Source: JAOUEA01 sp963825635
GTDB lineage: Bacteria > Actinomycetota > UBA4738 > HRBIN12
DNA length: 64,000 bases
Reading direction: 5' to 3'
Assembly: GCA_963825635.1 (NCBI GenBank)
Contig: CAWGTU010000003.1
Span: forward strand, 804,631 to 868,630
Part shown: piece after piece, positions 25,230 through 33,442 of the stretch
How positions within the stretch are numbered: the stretch's first letter is position 1
Layout: every line of letters starts with the position of its first letter
Notes under the pieces: generated by a model
Database searches by the model: none
Seen by the model: the letters and a program-made list of their open reading frames with translations, nothing else
Told to the model about the DNA's origin: nothing
Translations under genes and position numbers: made by a program

Positions 25230-26750
25230 TCAGGTGCCGAAGACCGGGCGCAGGGCTCCGTACACCGCACGGTAGCGCCCGTAGGCATCGTCGTACGCCT
25301 CGCGGTTGACGTCGTCGGGCTCGTGCACGTCGGGACGGAACCGGACGAACGCTTCGACCGCGTCGGACACGTTCGCATGCACGCCGGCGCCGACCGCGGC
25401 GAGGATCGCCGCTCCGGTCGCCGTCGTCTCGACCGACTCGGGCACGCGCACCGGCAGCCCCGTCACATCGGCCTTGATCTGTCGCCACAACGGACCCTTC
25501 GCGCCGCCGCCGACGATCACGAGCCGGCGCACGTCGAGGCCTGCGTTGCGCATCGCGTCGAGGATGTCGCGCAGCGCGAACGCGCTGCCCTCGAGGATGG
25601 CGCGGGTCATGTGGTCGCGCGTGTGTGCGAGCGTGAGTCCGTAGAAGACGCCGCGGGCGGCTCCGTTCCATTCCGGGGCCATCGCGCCCTGCATGCACGG
25701 CAGGAACACGAGCCCCTCGGCGCCGGGATCGACGTGGCCCGCTTCCACCGACAGGAAGTCGTACGCGTCGCCGAGGCCCACGGCCTCCGCGTCGCGCTCG
25801 ACCTGCGCGAACTGGTCGCGCCACCACCGCAGGTTGCCGCCCGACACGAACCCCGGGTTCTCGAGCAGCCACGCGTCGGGATCGGCGTGCGGATGACACT
25901 CGACCAACATCGTCGGGTCCTCGCGAGGCTCGTCGCTCGCGGCGCAGACGGGTTCGGCGGTGCCGACGACGTCGCACACGTCGCCGGGCGCGTACACGCC
26001 GGCACCGAGCGTGGCGGCCATCTCGTCGCCGCAGCCGAGCGCCACGATGGTCGCGGGGTCGAGCCCGCTGGCCTCTGCGAACGAAGCGGTGATCGGACCG
26101 ACCGCCTGGGTCCCGGCGCCGAGCTCGGGCAGCATCGCCGCGTCGATCCCGGTGGCGGCGAGCGCACGATCGGACCATGCACGCGTGCGCGGGTCCAGGA
26201 GCGCCAAGGACGACGCGTTCGAGTAGTCGACGGCCAGGGTCCCCGTCGCATGCCGGAGCACGTAGCTGCCGGGCGGCATGATGTGGGCTGCCCGGCTCCA
26301 CGCATCGGGACGCTCGTCGCGGACCCACATCGCCTTGAACACCGCGTGCGACGAGTCGAGGTTCGCGCCGACGGCAGCGTAGAAGTCCGCCGGTGAGATC
26401 TCCTCGGCGAGGGCCGCAGCCTGCGCCTCGGCGCGCCGGTCCATCCAGATCATGGCCGGGTACAGCGGCGCCCCAGACCCGTCGACGACGACCATGCCGT
26501 CGAGCTGCGAGCCGAAGGAGAGCCCGCGGATCGCGCCGGCACCGTCAGGACACTCGGCCACCAGGCGCCGGCACGCGCGCTCGACGGCGGCGTTCCAGTC
26601 GTCGGGGTCTTGCTCGGCCCATCCCGGCGATGGGTACGACAGGTCATAGGTCTCGTAGGCGCTGGCGATCAACTCGCCGTCGTCGCGGTAGAGCGCCGCG
26701 TTCGTCCCCTGGCTGCCGACGTCACAGCCGATCACGTAGGACGCGGTCAC
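25230..26750 (-). CDS. FGGY-family carbohydrate kinase (xylulokinase-like)
   Basis: A 506-residue FGGY kinase with the N-terminal nucleotide motif CDVGSQGTNAALYR, central GLSFGSQLDGMVVVD (catalytic-Asp region) and the C-terminal domain with LVIVGGGAKGPLWRQIKADV and the ATG-A-AILAAVGAG adenosine motif. It phosphorylates a ketose or polyol. It is last in the GntR-aldolase-dehydrogenase-kinase operon, its GTG overlapping the dehydrogenase stop (GTGA). A kinase, an oxidoreductase and an aldolase together suggest oxidation, phosphorylation and cleavage of a rare sugar or polyol; the substrate is not deducible. Confidence 0.82.
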   Translation of the reverse strand: MTASYVIGCDVGSQGTNAALYRDDGELIASAYETYDLSYPSPGWAEQDPDDWNAAVERACRRLVAECPDGAGAIRGLSFGSQLDGMVVVDGSGAPLYPAMIWMDRRAEAQAAALAEEISPADFYAAVGANLDSSHAVFKAMWVRDERPDAWSRAAHIMPPGSYVLRHATGTLAVDYSNASSLALLDPRTRAWSDRALAATGIDAAMLPELGAGTQAVGPITASFAEASGLDPATIVALGCGDEMAATLGAGVYAPGDVCDVVGTAEPVCAASDEPREDPTMLVECHPHADPDAWLLENPGFVSGGNLRWWRDQFAQVERDAEAVGLGDAYDFLSVEAGHVDPGAEGLVFLPCMQGAMAPEWNGAARGVFYGLTLAHTRDHMTRAILEGSAFALRDILDAMRNAGLDVRRLVIVGGGAKGPLWRQIKADVTGLPVRVPESVETTATGAAILAAVGAGVHANVSDAVEAFVRFRPDVHEPDDVNREAYDDAYGRYRAVYGALRPVFGT

Positions 26751-27802
26751 GGCACGATCACCATCTTCAGGCCGCTGCCGGAGCGGATCGTCTCGAACGC
26801 CTCGGCGATCTGCTCCAAGGGCCACCGGTGCGTGACGACCGCGGCGAGCAGCTCCTGCTTGCGGTCGAGGTAGTCCATCGTGATGCGGTACTGACGATGA
26901 GTGGCGCCGTACGCGCCACGGATGTCGAGCTCCTTGTAGTGCAGCTCGTTCATGTCGAGCGGGCTGACCGGATCGTGCTTGGGCAGCCCGGCGAAGTAGA
27001 CGACCTTGGCGCGCTTCGCGGCCATCTCGAGCGCGGCCTGCTGGGCGGGTTTGGCGGGAGCCGCGACGCTCACCCGCTCGGCGCCGTGCCCGCCGGTGCG
27101 GGAGAGCACCTCCTCGACGCCGTTGTCGTCGCCGGCGACCCACGAGTCGTCGACCACATGCCCGACGGCGTCGAGCGCGATCTTCAGCCGATCGCCCGAG
27201 ACGTCGGTGAGGTAGACCCGCGACGCGCCTCGGTCTCGGGCCATCACCGCCTGCCAGCATCCGATCGGGCCCGTGCCGAGGATCACGACCGTGTCGCCCA
27301 GTCGCACGTCGAGCTGCTCGACGCCGTTCAGCGCGCACGCGAACGGGTCGGCAACGGTGGCGAGGTCGCTCGGCAGCTCGGGCGGCAACGGGATCAGGTT
27401 CTTCATCGCGATCGGCGGCACGGCCGCCACCTCGGCATAGGCCCCCGGATACGGGTCGTAGCCGTACAGCAGGTGGTGTTCGCACAGGTTCTGGAAGCCC
27501 TCGAGGCACCAGCGGCACTCCCCGCACGTGAGGATCGACCCGAGGAACACCCGGTCGCCCTGCGCGACGCCGGGCGGCAGGTCGGCCTGGGGGCCGACCT
27601 GTTCCAGCACGCCGACCGGCTCGTGGCCGAGCTGCCACGGTGACGGCGCCTTCGGGTCGCCGTTGAAGAACGTGCGGGCGTCGGTGCCGCAGATGCCGCA
27701 CGCCTCGACCCGCAGGAGCGCCCCGGCAGGATCGAGCTCGGGCTCGGCCGCGTCGTCACGCACCTCGACCGCGTTGACGTCGGTCATGAACGCCGCGCGC
27801 AT
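26747..27802 (-). CDS. Zinc-dependent medium-chain alcohol/polyol dehydrogenase
   Basis: A 351-residue MDR enzyme. Catalytic zinc ligands are in EACGICGTDARTF and GHEPVG; the structural-zinc Cys set is CGECRWCLEGFQNLC. The Rossmann motif is VVILGTGPIGCWQ. It resembles threonine/sorbitol-type dehydrogenases. The ATG begins directly after the aldolase stop (TAGATG) and its own stop overlaps the kinase start, so translation is coupled across the operon. It probably oxidises a polyol or secondary alcohol of the pathway's substrate. Confidence 0.83.
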   Translation of the reverse strand: MRAAFMTDVNAVEVRDDAAEPELDPAGALLRVEACGICGTDARTFFNGDPKAPSPWQLGHEPVGVLEQVGPQADLPPGVAQGDRVFLGSILTCGECRWCLEGFQNLCEHHLLYGYDPYPGAYAEVAAVPPIAMKNLIPLPPELPSDLATVADPFACALNGVEQLDVRLGDTVVILGTGPIGCWQAVMARDRGASRVYLTDVSGDRLKIALDAVGHVVDDSWVAGDDNGVEEVLSRTGGHGAERVSVAAPAKPAQQAALEMAAKRAKVVYFAGLPKHDPVSPLDMNELHYKELDIRGAYGATHRQYRITMDYLDRKQELLAAVVTHRWPLEQIAEAFETIRSGSGLKMVIVP

Positions 27803-28630
27803 CTACGCCGTCTCCTGCCGCAGCGCGTCCAGCGCCTTCTCGGCCGTCCATCGGTCGCGGATCACGCGTGAGAGCGCCCGCGTGATCGCCTCGGGGTTCG
27901 CGTGCATGAAGATGTTCCGCCCGACCGAGCAGCCGATCGCCCCGGCGGCCATCGCCTGTTCCATGCGGGTGAGCAGCTCGTCGTCCCCGAGGCGAGAGCC
28001 GCCGGCGAGCACGACGGGGATGCCGTTGGCCGCCTCGACGCACTTGCCGAACGAATCCTGATCGCCTGGCCAGTTCGTCTTCACGATGTCGGCGCCGAGC
28101 TCGGCACACAGACGCACGTTGCGCCGCAGGTACTCGAACCCGTACTGCTGCTTCAGCTCCTCGACGGTCGCGTACGTCGTCGGGAACTCGGCCTCGGCGA
28201 TGAACGGCATGCCGAGGATCGCGCATTCTCGACCCACCGCCGACAGGATGTCGATCATGCCGGCCTCGGTGTCGCCGCCGAGGGCGGTGAACAGCACCAC
28301 GGCATCGGCACCCAGCGTCAGGGCCTCTTCGACCTCGGCGATCTGCACGATCTCGGGCCGGTCGCCGTCGGGCGAGGCGCTCGCCGAGAGGAGCAACGCG
28401 AGCGACGTGGTCGGGGAGAATCCCTCGGCCGCGATCCGGATCATGCCCTTGCTCATCATGATCACGTTCGAGCCACCGGCGACCGCTTCGCGCGTGCGTT
28501 GCGTGATGTCGGCCAGCGGTTCGAGGAACGTCGGCGAGGTCATCCCGTGATCGAGAGCACAGATCACGGAGACGCCCTCGCGGTCGATCACGCGCTTGAG
28601 CCGCATCGCCTTGCCGACGTCGGTCATCAT
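27803..28630 (-). CDS. Class I aldolase of the DeoC/LacD (FbaB/LsrF-like) family
   Basis: A 275-residue TIM-barrel aldolase. Key features are CALDHGMTSP near the N-terminus, the Schiff-base Lys in ADIVKTNWPGD, and the phosphate-binding end GIPVVLAGGSRLGDD followed by GCSVGRNIF, as in FbaB/LsrF proteins. It would cleave or transfer a ketose phosphate or similar product of the kinase. It has two adjacent start Mets; the first overlaps the GntR stop (TGATG), so it is coupled to its own regulator. Confidence 0.8.
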   Translation of the reverse strand: MMTDVGKAMRLKRVIDREGVSVICALDHGMTSPTFLEPLADITQRTREAVAGGSNVIMMSKGMIRIAAEGFSPTTSLALLLSASASPDGDRPEIVQIAEVEEALTLGADAVVLFTALGGDTEAGMIDILSAVGRECAILGMPFIAEAEFPTTYATVEELKQQYGFEYLRRNVRLCAELGADIVKTNWPGDQDSFGKCVEAANGIPVVLAGGSRLGDDELLTRMEQAMAAGAIGCSVGRNIFMHANPEAITRALSRVIRDRWTAEKALDALRQETA

Positions 28631-29361
28631 CAGGATCTCCTCCCCGGCCCGCGTCGGACCACGGTGAACTCGAATGCCTCCGCGAGGTGGTGCTCGTGGG
28701 AGAGCAGGAGCGGCTCGCCCTCGCGCCCGTAGTCGATCTGGCGCAGGTACAGCAACGAGGCACCGCTCTTCACGCCGAGCCGCTTGGCCAGGCCACGATC
28801 GGCACGCGCCGGCTCGACGGTCACGACGCCGTGTTCGACCGGCGTGCCGTGGCGCTCGAACAGTTCATAGACGGAGCCATCGAGCGGCATCGACGAGAGC
28901 TCGGTGGCCGCGACCCGCACGGCCGACACCACGTCCACGGAGAGCACGACCGGATCGCCGTCCGCCGTGCGCACCCGTTCCAGCCGCACGACCGGATCGC
29001 CGGGATGCAGGTCGAGGCTCGCCGCCTCGTCGTCGGTGGCGCCGTCGGTGTACACGGCCCCCTGGCTCGTCCCGGGCTCCATGCCGGCGGCGCGGATCGC
29101 CTCGGTCACACCGAAGTTCACGTCGAGGTTGTTCCGCAGTCTCGGCCGGTGGGTCGCGTACGTGCCCGCACCACGGGTCCGCGTGACGAACCCGTCCTCC
29201 TCGAGCGAGCGGAGCGCTTCACGCAGGGTCGGGCGAGAGACCCCCATCTCCTCGGCGAGCTCCGGCTCGGGAGGAAACTTCGATCCGGGCGGGATCCTTC
29301 CGGTCGCGATACGCGACAAGAGGTCGTCTCGTACCCGGAACGACAACCGCTTCCTCGCCAC
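28630..29361 (-). CDS. GntR-family (HutC/UTRA-type) transcriptional regulator
   Basis: A 243-residue regulator with an N-terminal GntR winged helix (LLSRIATGRIPPGSKFPPE, then GVSRPTLREALRSLEEDGFV) and a C-terminal UTRA-like effector domain (about residues 85-240; LERVRTADGDPVVLSVD, SLLYLRQIDYGREGEPLL). It heads the aldolase-dehydrogenase-kinase operon and likely represses it until an effector binds. A perfect palindrome sits in the spacer of its own TTGACA-N18-TAATCT promoter and a related site precedes the permease at 29798. The GTG start at 29361 follows GAGGGGG; the longer ATG at 29646 would run back over the promoter. Confidence 0.82.
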   Translation of the reverse strand: MARKRLSFRVRDDLLSRIATGRIPPGSKFPPEPELAEEMGVSRPTLREALRSLEEDGFVTRTRGAGTYATHRPRLRNNLDVNFGVTEAIRAAGMEPGTSQGAVYTDGATDDEAASLDLHPGDPVVRLERVRTADGDPVVLSVDVVSAVRVAATELSSMPLDGSVYELFERHGTPVEHGVVTVEPARADRGLAKRLGVKSGASLLYLRQIDYGREGEPLLLSHEHHLAEAFEFTVVRRGPGRRS

Positions 29362-29384
29362 ATCAGCCCCCTCGTCGTGATCGC

Positions 29385-29414
29385 AGATTAGTTTGTCTGA
29401 CAAAGATCTGTCAA
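29385..29414 (-). promoter_or_regulatory. Sigma-70-type promoter of the GntR operon
   Basis: On the minus strand, TTGACA (29414-29409), an 18-nt spacer, then TAATCT (29390-29385). The predicted +1 is near 29378, a leader of about 16 nt. This is the most canonical promoter in the window; the GntR palindrome occupies its spacer. Confidence 0.6.
29392..29404. promoter_or_regulatory. GntR operator, site 1 (TTTGTC-T-GACAAA)
   Basis: A perfect 6+1+6 palindrome in the spacer of the GntR promoter, placed to block RNA polymerase. A further TTTGACAG half-like sequence abuts it on the minus strand (29416-29408). TTGTC-n-GACAA dyads are typical of GntR-family operators. Confidence 0.6.
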
Positions 29415-29428
29415 AATGCGGTTCGCCG

Positions 29429-29434
29429 TAGCAT
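29429..29434 (+). promoter_or_regulatory. Leaderless-type -10 element (TAGCAT) for 29441
   Basis: TAGCAT is 6 nt before the ATG at 29441, without a ribosome binding site. It lies 25 bases from GntR operator site 1 and may be affected by it. Confidence 0.5.
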
Positions 29435-29440
29435 GGGCGG

Positions 29441-29725
29441 ATGGACGTGCTCAGCGTCGGCGTGCCGGTGGTCACGGGTCCCGCCCAGGGCTGGAACTTC
29501 TGGCCGATCCTCGGGATCCCGCTGGCCCTGCTCGTTTCCCTGCGATGGCTGCGGCTCCGCGCCAGCGTGTGGGTCGTGGTCGGATCGATCCTCGTTGGAT
29601 TGCTCTTGGCCGACGCGGTGGCCTGGTGGGGGGTCGTCCCGGCCATCGCACTCGCCGCGGTGGCGATCCTGGTCGCGGCGATCGCACGCCGTTGGAACGG
29701 ACGAAGACCGGTCTCGGACGTTTGA
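29441..29725 (+). CDS. Small hypothetical membrane protein
   Basis: A 94-residue protein with three predicted helices (about residues 21-36, 42-60 and 64-84) and a basic C-terminus. I recognise no family. Its reality is supported by a TAGCAT element at the leaderless spacing and by its position between the two GntR operator sites. It could be an accessory to the permease downstream, but that is speculation. Confidence 0.5.
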   Translation: MDVLSVGVPVVTGPAQGWNFWPILGIPLALLVSLRWLRLRASVWVVVGSILVGLLLADAVAWWGVVPAIALAAVAILVAAIARRWNGRRPVSDV

Positions 29726-29733
29726 CAGACAAA
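29721..29733. promoter_or_regulatory. GntR operator, site 2 (TTTGACAGACAAA)
   Basis: Matches site 1 at 11 of 13 positions and keeps the TTTG...CAAA ends. It includes TTGACA (29722-29727), a -35-like element for the permease unit, though no convincing -10 follows at 17-18 nt. It lies 64 bases before the permease ATG. Confidence 0.5.
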
Positions 29734-29797
29734 CCCCTTTTATGTCTCCATACCGACTGTCCGCGCGACGGGGGGTCGCCGGGAGGGAGGGTGACGC

Positions 29798-31405
29798 ATG
29801 TCCGAGCGTAAGGTCGGATCGGTCACGTACCGAGAGGTCGGCGAGGGCTACTTCGAGGAACGAGGGCTCCGGCGCCACGCCGGCGTGTGGTCCCTCTGGG
29901 CACTCGGGGTCGGCGCCGTCATCTCGGGCGACTACTACGGATGGAACTTCGGTCTATCCGTCGGAGGCTTCGGGGGACTGCTGATCGCGACGATCATCAT
30001 CGCGGTCATGTACTACGGGCTCTGCTACAGCATCGCGGAGATGTCCCCGGCACTCCCGCATACCGGAGGCGCGTACTCGTTCGCGCGTTCGGCCATGGGT
30101 CCATGGGGTGGGTTCCTCACGGGCCTCGCCGAGAACGCCGAGTACGTGATCACGACCGCCGTGGTCGGCGGGGCGATCGCGCTGCTGGCGCAATCGACGA
30201 TCGCGGACCTGTTCAACATCGTCGGCGATCCATTCTGGAACAGCGAGCCGTTCTGGTGGGCGGTCTTCTACGTCGTGTTCCTCGCGATCAACATCAGCGG
30301 CGTCGAGGCCACGTTCCGCTTCACGGTCGGCATCACGGTCGTCGCGATGGGCATCCTGATCGTGTTCTACGTCGCGGCGCTCGTGAGCGGAGAGTTCAGC
30401 CCGGATCTCTGGTTCAACATCGCCGAGGGAGGCGGAGAGGCGCCGGCCGGCGACGGCTCGTTCCTGCCGTTCGGCGTCAGCGGCATCTTCAAAGCTTTGC
30501 CGTTCGCGATCTGGTTCTACCTCGCGATCGAGGAGGTGCCGCTCGCGGCCGAGGAGTCCATGGACCCCCGGCGCGACGTGCCCAAGGGCACGATCCGCGG
30601 CATGCACACGCTGCTGCTGCTCAGCATCGGCACCCTGCTCCTCAACTCGGGCGTGGGTGGCGGCGCGCTCGCGATCGGCGAGTCGGGCACCCCGCTGTTC
30701 GACGGCTTCAAGGCGATCTTCGGCGACAACACCGGCGCCGTGCTGCTCGGCATGATGGGGCTGATCGGCCTGATCGCGAGCTTCTTCACGATCATGTACG
30801 CGTACGGGAGGAACACCTACTCGCTGTCGCGAGCCGGGTACTTCCCGAAGTTCCTGTCGGTGACGCACAAGACGCGGAAGACACCGCACGTCGCGCTGAT
30901 CGCCGGCGCGATCGTCGGCTACGCCGTGCTGTGGGTCGTCTGGTACCTCGGCAGGCAGGAGGGAGACCTCGGCGCGCAGGTCGTGGCCGCGGTGCTGAAC
31001 ATGGCCGTCTTCGCCGCGGTGCTCGCCTACACGCTGCAGGCGATCTCGTTCGTGCTGCTTCGGCGCAATCTGCCGAACATCGACCGGCCGTACGTCAGCC
31101 CGTGGGGTCAGGCGGGAGCGATGCTGGCAGGCGTGATCGCGGTGATCGCGTTGGTGTCGATCTTCCTCAACGAGGACTACCGGCCCGGCGTGTACGGCGT
31201 CGCCGTCTACTTCGTTCTGGGAATCCTCTACTTCGCGATCGCGGGCAGGCACCGCCTGGTGCTCTCCCCCGAAGAGGAGTTCGCCCTGACGCAGGGTGAG
31301 AAGGGCGTGCCCGAGGAAGCCGGGTTCAGCACCTCGGCGTCAGAGCAGGAGGCGATCCTGCGCGGGGGTGACGGCGGGTCGTCGACACCGCCGCCGTCCG
31401 GCTAG
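29798..31405 (+). CDS. APC-superfamily permease, ethanolamine permease-like
   Basis: A 535-residue transporter with about 12 helices. The N-terminal region GVGAVISGDYYGWNFGLSVGG and the following SIAEMSPALPHTGGAYSFARSAMGPWGG match the ethanolamine-permease branch of the APC superfamily rather than general amino-acid permeases. The tail (about residues 490-535) is hydrophilic and Glu/Ser-rich. It precedes a glutamine-synthetase-like gene of the type that glutamylates amines, so uptake of ethanolamine or another small amine is likely. The start has a GGGAGG site. A GntR operator lies upstream. Confidence 0.78.
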   Translation: MSERKVGSVTYREVGEGYFEERGLRRHAGVWSLWALGVGAVISGDYYGWNFGLSVGGFGGLLIATIIIAVMYYGLCYSIAEMSPALPHTGGAYSFARSAMGPWGGFLTGLAENAEYVITTAVVGGAIALLAQSTIADLFNIVGDPFWNSEPFWWAVFYVVFLAINISGVEATFRFTVGITVVAMGILIVFYVAALVSGEFSPDLWFNIAEGGGEAPAGDGSFLPFGVSGIFKALPFAIWFYLAIEEVPLAAEESMDPRRDVPKGTIRGMHTLLLLSIGTLLLNSGVGGGALAIGESGTPLFDGFKAIFGDNTGAVLLGMMGLIGLIASFFTIMYAYGRNTYSLSRAGYFPKFLSVTHKTRKTPHVALIAGAIVGYAVLWVVWYLGRQEGDLGAQVVAAVLNMAVFAAVLAYTLQAISFVLLRRNLPNIDRPYVSPWGQAGAMLAGVIAVIALVSIFLNEDYRPGVYGVAVYFVLGILYFAIAGRHRLVLSPEEEFALTQGEKGVPEEAGFSTSASEQEAILRGGDGGSSTPPPSG

Positions 31406-31427
31406 ACGAAAAGAACGGCTGGATCGA

Positions 31428-31459
31428 GGACGCGGCGGCCGGCAACGGCCGCCGCGTCC
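31428..31459 (+). terminator. Strong hairpin between the permease and amine-ligase genes
   Basis: A perfect 14-bp inverted repeat (GGACGCGGCGGCCG and its complement) around a GCAA tetraloop, 22 bases after the permease stop and 14 bases before the ribosome binding site of the next gene. There is no U-run after it, so it may attenuate or stabilise rather than fully terminate. Confidence 0.55.
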
Positions 31460-31481
31460 GTGTCGGCAGTGAGGAGGGGTG

Positions 31482-32865
31482 ATGGAGCAGCAAGGCTTGC
31501 TCGACGCGGAAGAGCTCGAAGGACGCGCGAACGCCGGCGAGATCGACACCGTCCTGTGCATGTTCACCGACCTGCAGGGCCGGTTCATGGGCAAGAGGCG
31601 TGCTGCCCGACTTCTTCCTGCACGAGATCCTGGGCGAGGAAGGCCTGCACGCCTGCCTCTACCTGCTCGCGATCGACATGGAGATGGAGCCGCTCCCCGG
31701 CTACGAGTACGCGAGCTGGGAGACCGGGTACGGCGACTTCCGCATGGTGCCCGACATGTCGACCCTGCGGTGGTGCCCATGGCTCGAGAAGACCGTGATG
31801 GTGATCTGCGACATCGCCGACGAGGAGACCGGGGAACCGGTCGAGGTCGCGCCGCGCACGATCCTCAAGCGACAGATCGAGCGAGCGGCGAAGGCCGGCT
31901 ACACGATCAAGACGGGGTCCGAGCTCGAGTTCTACCTGTTCAAGGACGGCTACGACGAGCTCGCGGAGCGCGGCTACCGCGACCCCAGGCCGTCGTCGAG
32001 CTACATCATGGACTACCACATGCTCCAGACCACCAAGGACGAGTGGATCATCCGCCAGATCCGCAACGGCATGCGGGGGGCGGGCATCCCGGTGGAGTTC
32101 TCGAAGGGCGAGTTCGGCAAGGGTCAGCACGAGATCAACATCACCTACGCCGACGCGCTCACGACGGCCGACTATCACGTGCTCTACAAGCACGGGGTCA
32201 AGGAGATCTGCGCCGCCAACGGCGTGGCCGCCACGTTCATGGCGAAGTGGACGATGGACGAGGCGGGCTCCTCGTGCCACATGCATTCGAGCGTGTGGAA
32301 CGCGAAGGGCACGAAGTCGCTGATGTACGACGAGAAGGGCGAGCACCACCTCTCCGAGACCTACCGCCACTACATGGGCGGTCTCATGGCAACCGCGCGC
32401 GAGATGTCGTTCATGTTCGCGCCGTTCGTGAACTCGTACAAGCGCTACCAGCTCGGCTCGTGGGCGCCGACGGCCATCGTGTGGAGCCGCGACAACCGCA
32501 CGTGCGGGTTCCGCACCGTCGGCGAGCACACCGGCGCGCGTGTGGAGAACCGCATCCCTGGTGGCGACGTGAACCCCTACCTCGCGTACGCGGCGACGAT
32601 CGCCGGAGGGATGTACGGCCTCGAGAACGAGATCGAGCCGCCCGCGATGTTCAAGGGCAACGCGTACGAGGCCAAGCGGGTGCCGAGGGTGCCGACGAGT
32701 CTTCACGAGGCGATCGACGTGTTCCGCAGGAGCAAGGTCGCCAAGGAAGCGTTCGGCGACTTCGTGTTCGGGCACCTGCTGAACACGGCCGTGCAGGAGC
32801 AGGCGATCTTCGACAACCTCTGCATCACCGACTGGGAGATGACCAGGTACTTCGAACGCGGCTGA
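31482..32865 (+). pseudogene. Glutamine-synthetase-family gamma-glutamyl-amine ligase, frame-disrupted
   Basis: Two frames together make one ligase of about 460 residues. Frame one (31482 to about 31597) gives MEQQGLLDAEEL...CMFTDLQGRFMGKR. The rest (about 31600-32865) gives VLPDFFLHEILGEEG...MTRYFERG in the +1 frame. Removing one base near AGGC (31596-31599) rejoins the conserved GKR-V-x-DFF region. The catalytic part is intact: GSELEFYLF, GQHEINITYAD, GSSCHMHSSVW, NSYKRY and RVENRIPGGDVNPYLAYAA. It resembles GlnA3/GlnA4-type enzymes that glutamylate polyamines or ethanolamine, fitting the adjacent permease. Either a true mutation, recoding, or a base-call error. A strong GAGGAGGGG site precedes the ATG. 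Confidence 0.7.
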
Positions 32866-32875
32866 ACGCGTCCCG

Positions 32876-33442
32876 TCACCAGAGCCGATCGATCGAGCCC
32901 GGGAAGAGCTCGACCCGACATCCCACGATGTCGTCAACCGCCGCCCGCGCGGGCTGTGTGAAGAACGCTCCGAGCGCAACCTTGTCGAGATCGTCGCTCG
33001 GGAAGGGATCGTCCGGCGTCCCGCCGACCAGCACGGTCCCCGCCAGGAGCTGCCACCCGGCCCGCTCATAGAACCCCTGCAACGTGCGATCGGACGTGAA
33101 GAGGCCGAGGTCGTCACCTCGCGACCGGATCAGCTCGCGACCGGCACTCACGATCGCGTGACCATATCCGCGGCCCCTCAGGGCGGCGTCGGTCACCACC
33201 GTGGAGAGACCGCTCGCGACGAGGCAGCGACCACCGGGGCGGACCTCCTTCGTGAGCACGTCCAGCGCCGCTACCACCCGCTCGTCGTCGAGCAGCAAAA
33301 CCGACACGGGCTGCAGCTCGGGGTCGTGCCACGGATGCGTTCCCGAAGGCTCCATCCCCGGCCACGCCTGCTCCTGCAGCGAGACTTGCTGGACACGCCA
33401 CTTCCTCGGAACATCCGCCTCAGGGAACGAGACGAGCTTCAC
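32876..33442 (-). CDS. GNAT-family N-acetyltransferase
   Basis: A 188-residue GNAT protein. Acetyl-CoA-binding motif A is STVVTDAALRGRGYGHAIVSAGRELIRS (R/Q-x-x-G-x-G/A type), followed by LGLFTSDRTLQGFYERAGWQ. The N-terminus is a beta-rich substrate lobe. The substrate is unknown. Its GTG overlaps the MaoC stop (GTGA), so it is second in a MaoC-GNAT operon that runs away from the ETF genes. Confidence 0.78.
   Translation of the reverse strand: MKLVSFPEADVPRKWRVQQVSLQEQAWPGMEPSGTHPWHDPELQPVSVLLLDDERVVAALDVLTKEVRPGGRCLVASGLSTVVTDAALRGRGYGHAIVSAGRELIRSRGDDLGLFTSDRTLQGFYERAGWQLLAGTVLVGGTPDDPFPSDDLDKVALGAFFTQPARAAVDDIVGCRVELFPGSIDRLW

Noticed and set aside
29362..29646. N-terminal extension of the GntR protein to ATG 29646
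   Set aside because: It would run through the operator, the promoter and the small membrane-protein gene; the GntR domain begins just after GTG 29361.
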